Source: Ascoidea rubescens DSM 1968 (Eukaryota; Ascomycota; Saccharomycetes; Ascoideales; Ascoideaceae). Taken from it: a stretch of DNA of 64,000 nucleotides. The translations under genes were made by a program, and so were the position numbers. The notes under the pieces are model-generated. The model was given only the letters and a program-made list of their open reading frames with translations. It made no database searches and was not told where the DNA came from. Below are positions 9,281-19,866 of this stretch, piece by piece. The stretch covers positions 246,165 to 310,164 of the forward strand of contig NW_017962929.1 of the NCBI RefSeq assembly GCF_001661345.1. Reading direction: 5' to 3'. Each line of letters opens with the position of its first letter. Positions within the stretch are counted from its first letter, which is position 1.

Positions 9281-9939
9281 TTTTTATTTCTGTTCAGGGA
9301 TTTAGGTATATCTAGATATCAAGATATATTTATACCAAAACTTGAGTTTTCTTTTTGATGAATGAATAATAGAAATAAAGAATAATCTTTTCAGAAATAA
9401 AGGAGTATTTTTATATGTAATTGGGGGGTTTTACTTACTTTCTATTAATTTTTTTTAAGTGAAGCTTCAAATTTATTATTTCCTTGTTGGGTTGTTTTTA
9501 GATTGTTGATTCAGACATGCTCTAAATTCTCTGAACGTATAAGCAATTATTAATCAATTAATTCATAATCTGGAAATAATTATAAGGAAGATGAAAAGAA
9601 AAGGAATAAATAAATTTTAGGTAACCTCGAAGTAAGATTAAATATTATAAAAATATATAAAAAAAAATGGACAAACATGTAAAAAGATTTCAAGAGAAAA
9701 AAATAAAGAAAAATAGTTTGGGTAAAGGATTTGACAATATGTGACTTAAGCAGAATATTAGAAAAGAAATTTTGTTTATTAAATTTAATCAAATTATAAT
9801 AATAAATTTAATTTTGTTTATTACTATGAATATGATTAGGATTAAGGTTATGACAATTTTTATTGTAAAGTAAAATGTGTATAGAAAAATCAAAAATCAA
9901 AAATCAAAAATCAAAGTTAAATATCAATTTATTAATTAC
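9281..9939. other. Spacer between the CUE2 start and the VMA2 stop
   Basis: This 659-base region is A/T-rich and includes the CUE2 promoter and the VMA2 3' flank. A short AAAAATC-type tandem run lies near 9885-9915. I see no gene. Confidence 0.4.
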
Positions 9940-11573
9940 TTAAGCATCCAATAAATCTTTATCGTCGTCATCTTTATCATCGTCGTCTTCATCATTTCTA
10001 GATCTATCTCTGTCATAAAATTCATCTAGAATTTTGGGAGAAATTCTATTTAATAATTCTTTTGGATAAATTCTTAATAAAGACCAAGCTTGATCTAAAC
10101 TTTCAAAAATGGTTCTATTTTCATAAGCACCTTGATTGATGAAAGTTTTTTCGAACTTTTCCAAAAATTCTAGGGATAATTTATCTTCTGTAGAAAGAGC
10201 CTCTTCACCAACAACAGCTTTCATTGCAGCGGCATCTCTACCAATAGCATATTTGGCATATAATTGATTAGAAACATCACCATGATCTTTTCTTGTCATA
10301 CCCTCACCAATAGCACTTTTCATTAAACGAGATAAAGAAGGTAAGACATTAATTGGAGGATAAATACCTCTATTGTGTAATTGTCTATCAATAGAAATTT
10401 GGCCTTCAGTAATATAACCAGTTAAATCAGGAATTGGATGAGTGATATCATCATTAGGCATGGTTAAAATTGGAATTTGAGTAATTGAACCGTTTCTACC
10501 TTCGACTCTACCTGCTCTTTCATAAATTGTTGATAAATCAGTATACATATAACCAGGATAACCTCTTCTACCTGGAACTTCTTCTCTAGCAGCTGAAACT
10601 TCTCTAAGAGCATCAGCGTAGGAAGACATATCGGTTAAAATAGTTAAAACATGACGTTCGGTTTGATAAGCTAAATATTCGGCAGTTGTCAAGGCCAATC
10701 TTGGAGTGATAATTCTTTCAATAGTTGGATCATTAGCCAAGTTTAAGAATAAAGTTGTTCTTTCCAATGAACCATTTTCTTCAAAATCTTGTTTGAAAAA
10801 TCTAGAAGTTTCTAAATTAACACCCATAGCGGCAAAGACAATTGAGAAATTTTCTTCATGACCATCATGAACATCTTTAGTTGGTCTAACTAGACCGGCT
10901 TGTCTACAAATTTGAGCAGCAATTTCATTGTGAGGTAAACCAGAAGCAGAAAAAATAGGAATTTTTTGACCTCTTGCAATGGAATTCATTGTGTCAATTG
11001 CAGATATACCTGTTGATATCATTTCTTCGGGATAAATTCTTGCAAATGGATTGATTGGAGAACCATTAATATCAAGATAGTCTTCAGCAAATACTTTTGG
11101 ACCATTATCAATTGGTCTACCAGAACCATCAAATATTCTACCCAACATATCTTCGGAAACAGGCAATTTTAAGTTCTGGCCTGTGAATTCAACTCTGGTT
11201 TTTTTGACATCGATTCCGGAGGTACCTTCAAAGACTTGGACAATAGCTCTATCACCTCTAACTTCTAAAACCTGACCAGCTCTAACCGTTCCATCGGGCA
11301 AAGTTAAATTGACAATTTCATTATAACGAGGAAATTTAACATTTTCCAAGATGACCAAAGGACCATTGACACCACCAACGGTATTATAAGTGATTCTTGG
11401 TTTTATCTTAAAGCCTTCAACTGCAGCTTTCTTGTTAAGATCGACTGGACAACAATGTTAGTAACATAGTAACAGGAAATACAGCAAAGAAATTGGAACC
11501 AATGGCAAGAGCCCATGCCAGTAAGAAAACAGAAGACAAACATACAAAGCTCCTTGTCGTTCAAAGTAGCCAT
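9940..11573 (-). CDS. VMA2: V-type ATPase subunit B (Vma2), two exons
   Basis: This is the non-catalytic B subunit of the vacuolar H+-ATPase V1 sector. Exon 1 is 11546-11573 (28 nt) and exon 2 is 9940-11444. The intron 11445-11545 (101 nt) has donor GTATGT, branch point TACTAAC (11457-11463 on the minus strand) and acceptor CAG. Splicing gives [20 protein letters not shown], which lines up with the known Vma2 N-terminus, for a 510-residue protein. Exon 2 is nearly collinear with S. cerevisiae Vma2 throughout, including [20 protein letters not shown] and [17 protein letters not shown]. The C-terminus ends in an Asp/Lys-rich tail. The very high conservation makes the function certain, and the intron is supported by signals, phase and homology together. 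Confidence 0.97.
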
Positions 11574-12173
11574 TGTGGGTGAGTAACAGACAGATATAGC
11601 AACAGCAGCACAAGAAGTGGTTGTTTGAATCTCCAGCACCAAAACAGAGAAAAGCAGCACTCCAAAAGCAGTCGAAACATGTGATATATCATGTGATGCA
11701 GCGCGTCAACCTTCCACTTTGAGAGCTTGTGGTGCTTGTGCTGCGTGGGAGGAGAAAGAGGGTCGTGAGGGCTGTATATTGTATTGGATATAGTATATAG
11801 AAAGAAGAGGCTCGGGAGGTGAGAACTAAAGGGGTGATAAAAATACATAAAAATAGATATTTTTTGGAAAAGGGCAGTAAAGAGATAGGAAAAGTGATTC
11901 AATAGTCTGAGAAATATTTTGTAGTAATTAGTAATTAATAATGAAGAAAAAAAACTGAATAGAAAGGGTAGAAAGAAATACATGAAACAAGAAAGCAAAA
12001 TAGAAACTAAAAGGATGAAAAAAATTTAAATTTTGTGTTTTATAAGGTTTAAACATCTTATGAGTTTTATAAGTAGAAAGAATAATAATTAATATTAGGG
12101 TTCAAAAGGAAAAATAGTTTAACGATATGTGTTTGGTAGTTGTGAATTGGATTAGTGATTTTAGTCGTTAGAT
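11574..12173. promoter_or_regulatory. VMA2 promoter region and 3' flank of the orphan gene
   Basis: This 600-base region includes a moderately GC-rich part at about 11690-11790 just upstream of VMA2, then A/T-rich sequence. I see no gene or clear motif. Confidence 0.35.
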
Positions 12174-14876
12174 TTAATCAATTTCGTTGGCAAGTTCTTC
12201 AAAATCGTCATTCTCAGAAATATCTTCATCGAAACTTTCTTCATCATCGGCTTCTTCCGAATCTGAATTTGAATCCGAATCTTCGTCTTCAGAGTTTTCA
12301 GAGTTTTCATTATCAGACTCAATTCCCATTAATAAATTTCTTTGTTTAAAATCAGCATCTAGTGTTAGAGGAGAACCCAATACGGAATTTTTGGAGGCCA
12401 TAGTAACTAATCCCAACTCATTACCTGATAATGATCTCATTGAGCCTCTACGTGATGAAAAGGTTCTGTTATCGATTGTTTTTCTAACTTTTGGTGTAGA
12501 ATATTGGGACAAATTATTCTTAGATGTTGATGGAGACAATAAGTTGAATTTGGATAGCAAACCTCCACCGACTTTATTACCATTGATGACTTCCGTTTTG
12601 ACAATAAGTGGATTTGATAGTGATGTTAAATTAGAGCTATTCGAAACGCCTGCAATAATAGGTTTTTGAACAAAAGGTCTTGGTGTCAGCGATTTGATGA
12701 AATTTGTACGTGCAAATAGTTTGGATGTGTTGCCGACTTTGTTGCCTGCATACTCTAACAAATGACCATCATCTTCCATGATTTCTTTTTTATCTTGATC
12801 ATTTTTGTTTAAAGTATAATTAAGTGAAAAACTGTTGCTTTTATTTTTATTATTGTTGTTATTCAATTGACCAATTGATGATTTGCGCAAGACTTTATGA
12901 TTTTTTCTATTGCCTAAAATTGAGTTACCTAGATTGGCTTCTTCAATTATGTCAATCAAATCATGTTCAACTTGTCTAGCGTTGTCAAAAGCATTTAATA
13001 AATATGGCATCTCTGATGAAATTGTGGATTTCTTTTTACCGGTGTTGCCAGCATGATGGTTGACTAGTGTCATTGAAGTTGAGCCAGAAGAAAAAGACGA
13101 TCTATGGGAACCGGGAGTGAAAACGTATGCAGAGCCAGAGGCAGTATGTAGTGATTGTAATTTTTTGATATTGATGATAGAGGTTTCCATTCCTTCATTA
13201 TCGCCTAGTGGTTCATACAAAGTATCGTTTTCAAAATTTGTTGAAGATGAGGAAGACCTAGTGGTTTCAACGGATTTGATAAAGGGTTCTTCGAAATTTA
13301 ATTTAACAGGGACATTTGGAGGTGGAGTACTTGTAGCTTGAGGAATGTTTTGTTGGATGGATTCATTTGAGATATTTTCTGGGGTTGAGGAAGAAGCAAA
13401 TGAAGTTGTAAATTGAGGTTTTGGAAGTGGATTGAGAATTTCATGTTTTTGGTTTTCTTTTTTGATATTTTTATTATTATTATCGGTAGTAGTGGTAGTA
13501 ATATTTTCCAGAGTGATTGGAGGGATGTTTGAAGAGGTGTTTGAAGATAAGTGTTGATTATTATAAAAAGTTCTATTAAGGTTGTTGTTAATATTGTTGA
13601 TATTATTGGTTGGTCTTCTTTCCATGTTAAAGGAAGAAGCAGTTGATTTTCTTGAAAAGTTTGATTTAGTAGATCTAATTGAAGCAGAAGAAAGATAACC
13701 TTCATCATCTTCATCAAAGCCATGATTTAATTTTTGTTTTACAGCTAAAAACATTTTTTCTAAATCTGAGATGACTTGCAAAGTTTCATCAATTTCAGTA
13801 TCATTATTGTTTTCGATAGCCAAGTTTAGTTGAGATAATAAGGTTGAAACAAAGGTTTTGTAGGATAATAAAGTTGATTCTAGGTCTTTAGTGATTTTAA
13901 AGCTTTGGCTATCAACGTTCGAGAGGGAGGAGTCATTGCAGTTTTTCAATAGATCTTCTAGATCTGAGTTGATGATTAGTAGTTTTGATTTTGAGTAGAC
14001 AATGTTGATTTTGTCGTGAAGTTCGTTTTTCAATTTGATGATTTTTAGAGATAGTTCAGTTAGAATGCAGCCTGCATCGCTGATGAACTGTTGGGCAGTA
14101 AAGGAGGATAAGATTTTGTTAATTTCGTTAATGTTTGGGTTTAATTCGTAAATGTATTGGTGAATTTCCAAGGATTTATTGATGATTAGCTTAGCTATTT
14201 TGAGGTAAAATTCTGAGCTTGAGCTTGAGTTTGAGTTTGGGTTTGGGTTTGAGTTTAAGTTTTGGTTTTCTTTTGGAATTGGAATTGGAAAGGAAGAGAA
14301 ATTCAAGTCAGAGATTTTTTCTAGAAATTTGAATTCCCATGAGGTTGAAAAGTTATTCAAGTTGATTAGGTCTTGGTAGCAATTAAAGGCTTTATTGATG
14401 TATTTGATTAAAGGTTTATCAGAGAGAGGTAAATTTTGCACGACATTTTGTAGGGATGAAGGTATGATTTTGTCGGAGGTGATTAGAGCTAAGATTGGGT
14501 CTGAGTTGTAGAGGCTATCGTCGTTATCTACGTTATCTAGATTGTTTTTAATGTCATTTGAGCTAATGCTATTAGTAGAAGTGGTGGTAGTGGTGGTGGT
14601 GGAAGCAGTGGTATTGTTATTATTAGAGATTTTGTTCCGGTTGTTCATTTTTGTAATTCTTCTTTTCAAATTGAAAATTTTATTTTTGTTGTTATCGTTA
14701 TTGTTATTGTTATTATTAAAATTAGTGTTGTTTCTATTTAGAGTTGATATTGAGGAGTAGTTTATATTTTCATCATCGGATTCTAAAGTTAAAGTGAGGT
14801 CGTTATCGTTAATATTGTAAGAGAGTGGTTTGACGGAGACAGAAGAGTAGTAGTGGCTAGAGATTGAAGAAGCCAT
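12174..14876 (-). CDS. Large Ser/Asn-rich orphan protein with helical core and acidic tail
   Basis: This 900-residue protein has no family I can name with confidence. Residues 1-120 are low-complexity Asn/Thr/Ser. A helical segment follows (about 130-380), including LIKYINKAFNCYQDLI and TSWEFKFLEKISDLNF. The rest is Ser/Thr-rich and probably disordered, with a cluster of ordered-looking motifs in the second half (LLNAFDNARQVEHDLIDIIE). It ends in a strongly acidic tail of about 45 residues. There is no signal peptide or membrane helix. The layout suggests a fungal cortical or scaffold protein; a distant Mdm36-type relationship is only a guess. The ATG at 14876 is the first in frame. Its neighbours VMA2 and PTC4 lie on the same strand. 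Confidence 0.75.
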   Translation of the reverse strand: MASSISSHYYSSVSVKPLSYNINDNDLTLTLESDDENINYSSISTLNRNNTNFNNNNNNNDNNKNKIFNLKRRITKMNNRNKISNNNNTTASTTTTTTTSTNSISSNDIKNNLDNVDNDDSLYNSDPILALITSDKIIPSSLQNVVQNLPLSDKPLIKYINKAFNCYQDLINLNNFSTSWEFKFLEKISDLNFSSFPIPIPKENQNLNSNPNPNSNSSSSSEFYLKIAKLIINKSLEIHQYIYELNPNINEINKILSSFTAQQFISDAGCILTELSLKIIKLKNELHDKINIVYSKSKLLIINSDLEDLLKNCNDSSLSNVDSQSFKITKDLESTLLSYKTFVSTLLSQLNLAIENNNDTEIDETLQVISDLEKMFLAVKQKLNHGFDEDDEGYLSSASIRSTKSNFSRKSTASSFNMERRPTNNINNINNNLNRTFYNNQHLSSNTSSNIPPITLENITTTTTDNNNKNIKKENQKHEILNPLPKPQFTTSFASSSTPENISNESIQQNIPQATSTPPPNVPVKLNFEEPFIKSVETTRSSSSSTNFENDTLYEPLGDNEGMETSIINIKKLQSLHTASGSAYVFTPGSHRSSFSSGSTSMTLVNHHAGNTGKKKSTISSEMPYLLNAFDNARQVEHDLIDIIEEANLGNSILGNRKNHKVLRKSSIGQLNNNNNKNKSNSFSLNYTLNKNDQDKKEIMEDDGHLLEYAGNKVGNTSKLFARTNFIKSLTPRPFVQKPIIAGVSNSSNLTSLSNPLIVKTEVINGNKVGGGLLSKFNLLSPSTSKNNLSQYSTPKVRKTIDNRTFSSRRGSMRSLSGNELGLVTMASKNSVLGSPLTLDADFKQRNLLMGIESDNENSENSEDEDSDSNSDSEEADDEESFDEDISENDDFEELANEID

Positions 14877-16206
14877 GAATAAGAGATGAGATGGAGAAAT
14901 TTAAAGAGAAAGTAGATAAGTAGATAAGTAAGTAAGTAAGTAAGTAAGTAGATGAAAGAAAGAAAAAAATAAATAAATAAATAAATAAATAAACAAATAA
15001 AATTAGTATAAGATAAAAGAATAAGAAAGGATATTGATAAAGATAAGGAAAATAAATGGAGTTGAACTTTTGATAAGATATTTATATTAATAAATTGAGA
15101 ATATAATTATAGATATAAATTGAGTATAGTTGTAATTTCTTTTTTTATTTATTTTTGTTTTGGTTGAATTAAAAAATATATGCTTTTAAGGAAAGAAAAA
15201 ATCAGAAACAAGTGTTTTTAGTTAGGAACAATAAAACGAGAATAGACAGAATAACATGAGATGAAATTGATTAGAAAGAATATGACAGAAAAAAAAGGAC
15301 GATGTTGGGATGATTTTTTTTTGAATATGCTTATTATTTTCTGTTATAACTAGGTGTATTTTGTGATATAATATGATATAATGAAAATTGGGATAATAAT
15401 AAAACGGGATAAGGTTTTGTAGAGACTTGGAAAACAGTTTAAAAGAGTAAAATATAAACAAGAAAAGAGTATGGATGGTAAAAAGAATCTTGTAATATGA
15501 TATGGATCTTGTGATAAATGTGAAATTGAGCTTTTCAGTGAATGGAAAATGGTAAATAATAAATTTATTATCTAAGGCTTCTAAAGCTAAATTGAAAACT
15601 TCTTTGAAAGTTATTTTGGCTGACGAGAAGTTGCTGGAGGTCGCAAAGGGTGGAGACTGGAATAGGAAGTAGGCCAGTGCCTGAGTGGAAGGGGTTGGAA
15701 TGAGCACCGGAAGGGAAGTGCCTGTGCTGCTGCTGCTAATTCTGCTGCTTTTGCTGCTTTTTCTGCCTGTTGTCGATCTGGCTGTTTGATGTGGAGAAAA
15801 CTTCGAGAGAAAGCCACCACAAAGCAGCCGACGTCCTTTTATACCTTGCCCCGGAGCCCCAGTGGAACCACCCTCCAGGAAGACCCCCAGCACTGGTGCG
15901 CGCCCCCAACACTGGTGCCGTAACCCGTTCCCAACAGGCGCGCTCGAGCCCACAGTGCTGGCTCCCGCCGCCCATGCGCTTAGGCGCACCTGCAGCCCGA
16001 GGCTTCCCGCCGGTGCTGCGCGTGGTGCCGGGTCCACAGTGCTGGTGCTGGAGAAAAGCCAAAGAAGCAAGGGTAGCAAAAGAAGCAAAAGAAGCAAATG
16101 TAACAAATGTAACAAAACAACACGACAAACGTCGGTGAAGCAATTATCCAGAAAAAAACTAAAAAGCAGCTGCACCAGCAGCCAATCACACGCCACGCTC
16201 ACGATG
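14877..16206. promoter_or_regulatory. Long upstream region with microsatellites and a GC-rich island
   Basis: This 1.33 kb region lies between the orphan start and the PTC4 stop. AAGT and AAAT runs are at 14920-15000. From about 15610 to 16030 the sequence becomes strongly GC-rich, with CTG-rich tracts (15725-15765) and repeated CCAGCACTGG / CAGTGCTGG words in both orientations. Long open frames on both strands here are expected from GC richness and look unlike proteins. Confidence 0.45.
14920..15000. repeat. AAGT and AAAT microsatellites
   Basis: Two adjacent simple repeats lie about 45-120 bp upstream of the orphan gene start: AAGT units (about 14920-14952), then AAAT units with one AAAC (about 14966-15000). 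Confidence 0.9.
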
Positions 16207-16654
16207 TTAATCCTTCAATTTCATCTTTTCATACCACTCCTCGAGCCTGCTGTTGTTATGCAATGCAATTATTATTAGTGTCATATTATCGTAGCCGATT
16301 CCCTTTGAGCTATTGGTGGAGTTGAGGATCTTTTCAATGATCTTTTCATTGATTTTGTCCAACGAGCTGTTCTGTTGCAACTCTCTTTTGATGAACTTGA
16401 TAATCTCGTTGTTCCTGAAAATGTCCCATATACCATCACACGCCAAAATGAAAAATTCGTCCTTACTATAATTTAATTCGTGATAGATTATTTCTGGCTC
16501 AACTGTCACCTGGGTCTCCTCTGACGGAATATAATATTTATGAAACTCCTTTTCCAATTTCCTTATCTTATCCAATTCTTCATCACTACTACTATCCTCA
16601 TTATTATTGTTATTATTATTGCTATTATCATTGTTATTATTATTGTTGTTATTA

Positions 16655-16703
<49 letters not shown>

Positions 16704-17682
16704 TATTACTACCCGTACTTTTTTTTTTATTACTACTGGGAATATTCAGACTCTTTGAATGGATGCTATTCACATTCGTAACATTATAAATCTCCTTTAG
16801 TTTGTTCATAAATATAAATTTTTTCTTGAAATTAAAATCCCCAAATGCCCTACTTAATGCCAACATTCCATCCACTCGATTTGAATTGACATTTCCTCCG
16901 GCATCTGATATTCTGATTAACTCCCCTATATTCTTGGGTTTGTGATCATAGGATAGATTCTTATTGCATCCATTATAACAGCTTAAAATACACCTGGAGT
17001 CCCCTGTGTTTACTATAAATGAATGTTTATTATCTATTACAATCAATAATATAGCCGTGGATCCACTATTAATATCTTTAATATATAAATCATAATCACA
17101 TTTGAAAAACGAATTTTTAATTATATTTGAATATGTCTGAATTATATTGATATCTTTATCATCCGGACCAGTACCAGCACCAGTACCAACACTAACACTG
17201 GCACTAGCACCACCACTGTTGGAGTGCTTCTGGAAATATGTTTGGAACTCATTTATTATTATTTGAGGCAAATATTGTGACAAGTATTTGGAACACTTAA
17301 ATCCCCCATGTCCATCAAATACACCAAAGATTTTGATATTTAATTCGTCTTCCTTTATAGAATACTGTCTTTGCTTTAGTATACTTTCTTCTTTATCATT
17401 CCCACCATTGCTCCCATTCTGTTCTGCATAACTCTTTTCTCTATCTCTATTGCCATCTCTATTGCTATCCGCATTGTTCTCTTTATGATGATGCACAACA
17501 TTATTAGGATGATTGGCATTCTTCACTAATTTGGAAAATTTAAACGTCTTTTCAATTGCACAATGCGCATCTTCCATTGTTAACCTCCATCCTTGACATG
17601 ATCCAATTGAATACGACATATTCATAAAACTATTGCTACTGATAGTCTTTTCTGTAACTGGCTGTGATGCAAGTTGTCCCAT
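16207..17682 (-). CDS. PTC4: PP2C-type protein phosphatase Ptc4
   Basis: This is a Mg/Mn-dependent serine/threonine phosphatase. The metal-binding motifs are visible: LTMEDAH (Glu37, Asp38), FGVFDGHGG (Asp123), NTGDSRCIL, LACDGIWD and GYDNMTLII. The N-terminus MGQLASQPVTEKTI matches Ptc4, and so do HKPKNIGELIRI and QVTVEPEIIYHELNYSKDEF. MGxxxS at the N-terminus is a possible N-myristoylation signal. At 491 residues it exceeds S. cerevisiae Ptc4 (about 393) because of a Ser/Asn insert. That insert includes an Asn run of about 45 residues, encoded by an ATT/ATTATC-type repeat (about 16590-16705), just before the EETQVTVEPE segment. It is divergent from MUD1. Confidence 0.9.
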
Positions 17683-18459
17683 TTTAATATAACAAGTGCT
17701 CTAAATCAATCTAAAAAGAAAAAGAAAAAGGAAAAGAAAAAGGAAAGGAAAAGGAAAAGGAAAAGGAAAAGGAAAAGGAAAAGGAAAAGGAAAAGGAAAG
17801 GAAAAAACAAACTAATTAATAATTAATAATTAATAATTATCAAATATTAACGATGACTTGAATGAAAATACAAAGTTAATACTGCCTTATATATATATCT
17901 TTCTACCAAAAGGAACGAAAAGGAGACTTCATAAACACTAAATCTGATAGTAGTTGATAACACTTGATAATCTCCCAACTAAACTTGTCTGATACCTATA
18001 AGCCAAAACTGCAAAGGATATACAGAAGAACAAATGAAACAAAAATAATGTTATTCTAAAATTTAATTGAAAGTGAAACAACAAAACGACAAAAGAATAT
18101 CTAATTTGAAAATTTTTCCTGAAGAATAAGAAGATATAATATAATACAAATGTATTCCTTTTCTTCTATTCTGTTCTGCTGCCATGTTTTAGGTTGGAGA
18201 AACATTCACCTTGACTGCACTTGCTCTCTTAGGAAAAGATATGGCCAGCAGCACGGGTGACGCATACGGGTGTTATATTGAGCAAGCAGCTGTATAAGCA
18301 TGCTGCATCCGCAGAAACGGTTTATATGTATGTTACTGCGCTCATATGCGATCCAGAGAAGTGGCACTCTTGTCTTCTAATATAATGCCATGTTTTTTCT
18401 CCAAACAATTGCTGTTTCTTCTCTTTATAGCTGGATAAAGAAAGCCAAATATATACAAA
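17683..18459. promoter_or_regulatory. Divergent intergenic region PTC4 / MUD1
   Basis: This 777-base region holds both promoters. A 6-bp purine repeat lies next to the PTC4 start. A more GC-rich stretch at about 18170-18360, containing gcatacgggtg, lies 100-290 bp before MUD1. I see no gene. Confidence 0.4.
17712..17806. repeat. AAAAGG hexanucleotide microsatellite
   Basis: Near-perfect AAAAGG units (some AAAAAG or AAAGG) run for about 95 bases, starting 30 bases upstream of the PTC4 ATG. The run is therefore probably in its 5' leader or core promoter. Confidence 0.9.
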
Positions 18460-19335
18460 ATGCAAGCAGATCAAAGTGCTCTGGTCCCCGATTCTGACCT
18501 AAATGCTCATCATGACTCCAACGTATCAACCATATACTTGAAAAACCTAAATGAAAAGATATCTATCAACAATTTGAAAAAATTCTTATCAACCATCTTT
18601 AATAACCCATCCTCAGACTGGTATCCGATCCTATCAATAACTGCTCACAAAAATCTTAGAATGAGAGGCCAGGCATTTATAAGCTTTGAGTCTCATTTGA
18701 AATGCTCAAAGTTTTATCAATTTTTCAACAACGATAACAATGATAACTCAATTAATCTTAACAATATAATCAAATTAAATCTTCAACTAAATGCTAAATC
18801 TGAAACTTATAAAGACAATCTTTTACCATTCAAAAAAAATACAGAGATATATCTAGCGAAAGCAAACTCTGACTCAAATTTAAAATTCAACTTGAATGAA
18901 TCGGATTTTCAATCTTATTTGAACAACAGAAAATCATTAAAACTAAAAAGAGAACAAGAAAGATTGAATTCAAAAAAGACTTTATCTTCTTTCACCACAA
19001 ATCAAAATAAAAACAACTCGGGCTCAGATGGAAATATAAATAATTACAACAATAAAACTAAAAAAGAACCCATGATTGATATCAACTTGTTGCCTCCAAA
19101 TAAATTATTATTAATTCAAAACTTGCCAAAAGATTTATCTGCTGAACAATTAAATTCTACTTTAAATTCAACTTTTCAAAAATTCCATGGCTTTGTTGAA
19201 ATCAGATTGGTTAAAGTCAGAAATTTAGCATTTATTGAATATGAAACAGATAACGATGCTATTATCGCTAAACAAAATACCTCAGATTTATTAATCAGTA
19301 ATGTTAAACCAATTATATCTTATACAAAAAAGTAA
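18460..19335 (+). CDS. MUD1: U1 snRNP protein A homologue (Mud1), two RRMs
   Basis: This U1A-type protein binds U1 snRNA during 5' splice-site recognition. The first RRM (about residues 24-130) shows TIYLKNLNEKI as RNP2 and MRGQAFISFES as RNP1. A Lys/Asn-rich linker follows. The second RRM (about 213-290) has NKLLLIQNLPKDL and VRNLAFIEYET. Two RRMs and a length of 291 match Mud1 (298), not the single-RRM U2B''-type Msl1 (111). The ATG at 18460 is the first in frame. The stop lies 93 bases from the convergent CBP6 stop. Confidence 0.85.
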   Translation: MQADQSALVPDSDLNAHHDSNVSTIYLKNLNEKISINNLKKFLSTIFNNPSSDWYPILSITAHKNLRMRGQAFISFESHLKCSKFYQFFNNDNNDNSINLNNIIKLNLQLNAKSETYKDNLLPFKKNTEIYLAKANSDSNLKFNLNESDFQSYLNNRKSLKLKREQERLNSKKTLSSFTTNQNKNNSGSDGNINNYNNKTKKEPMIDINLLPPNKLLLIQNLPKDLSAEQLNSTLNSTFQKFHGFVEIRLVKVRNLAFIEYETDNDAIIAKQNTSDLLISNVKPIISYTKK

Positions 19336-19428
19336 TATATCAAAACTCAATTTGGGATTTATTCCTCAATTATATACAAACTATTATTATCAATATTTAC
19401 TCACTCACTTAATCAACCAACAAACCAC

Positions 19429-19866
19429 CTATACTTTACGAAAAAACACCTCCTTCAAAGCTGTAAAAATCCCAGCTTTACTTTCACCATTAATTTCCTT
19501 CATTAATCTTTCATAATATTCTGGCTTCCCATTAGGTTTATATAACTTATCTCCAACCTCATAATATTTCTTGAATTTGTTTTCAGACAAACTCTTTAAC
19601 GAATTGATCTGTCTCTCAAAATCTTTTAATGTTAACGTCTTTAAAGACTCAGTATTGTTGTCCCTGGGCTCATCTTTAAAATCTACCTCACTAATTGCAG
19701 GCTTAATGTAAGGTATCTCAAACTGTTGGGGCAAATTAGCAATCTTTCTGTATCTCTCATATTGGGATTCTTTGAACGATATCGAGGGTTTCAACTTCTC
19801 ATATGGCAAGAGATTTATTTGTCTGATCAACGCTCTAGATGCTTCGACTGTGTTTTTGAATGACAT
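19429..19866 (-). CDS. CBP6: Mitochondrial cytochrome b translation/assembly factor Cbp6
   Basis: Cbp6 with Cbp3 binds the mitoribosome exit and newly made cytochrome b for complex III. The C-terminal half (NKFKKYYEVGDKLYKPNGKP, then YYERLMKEINGE and IFTALKEVFF) matches the Cbp6 signature closely. Length is 145 against 162 in S. cerevisiae. The N-terminus SRALIRQINLLPYEKL aligns with the LVNLLEKYPKDR-type start of the family. No classical presequence is obvious, as is usual for this short protein. It is convergent with MUD1 and divergent from STM1. Confidence 0.9.
   Translation of the reverse strand: MSFKNTVEASRALIRQINLLPYEKLKPSISFKESQYERYRKIANLPQQFEIPYIKPAISEVDFKDEPRDNNTESLKTLTLKDFERQINSLKSLSENKFKKYYEVGDKLYKPNGKPEYYERLMKEINGESKAGIFTALKEVFFRKV

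Noticed and set aside
15222-16202. 326-codon open frame on the minus strand through the 15.6-16.0 kb GC island
   Set aside because: It switches between Leu-run, Pro/Ala/Gly-rich and A/T-driven Phe/Ile-rich composition, resembles no protein, and competing frames of similar length exist on both strands.
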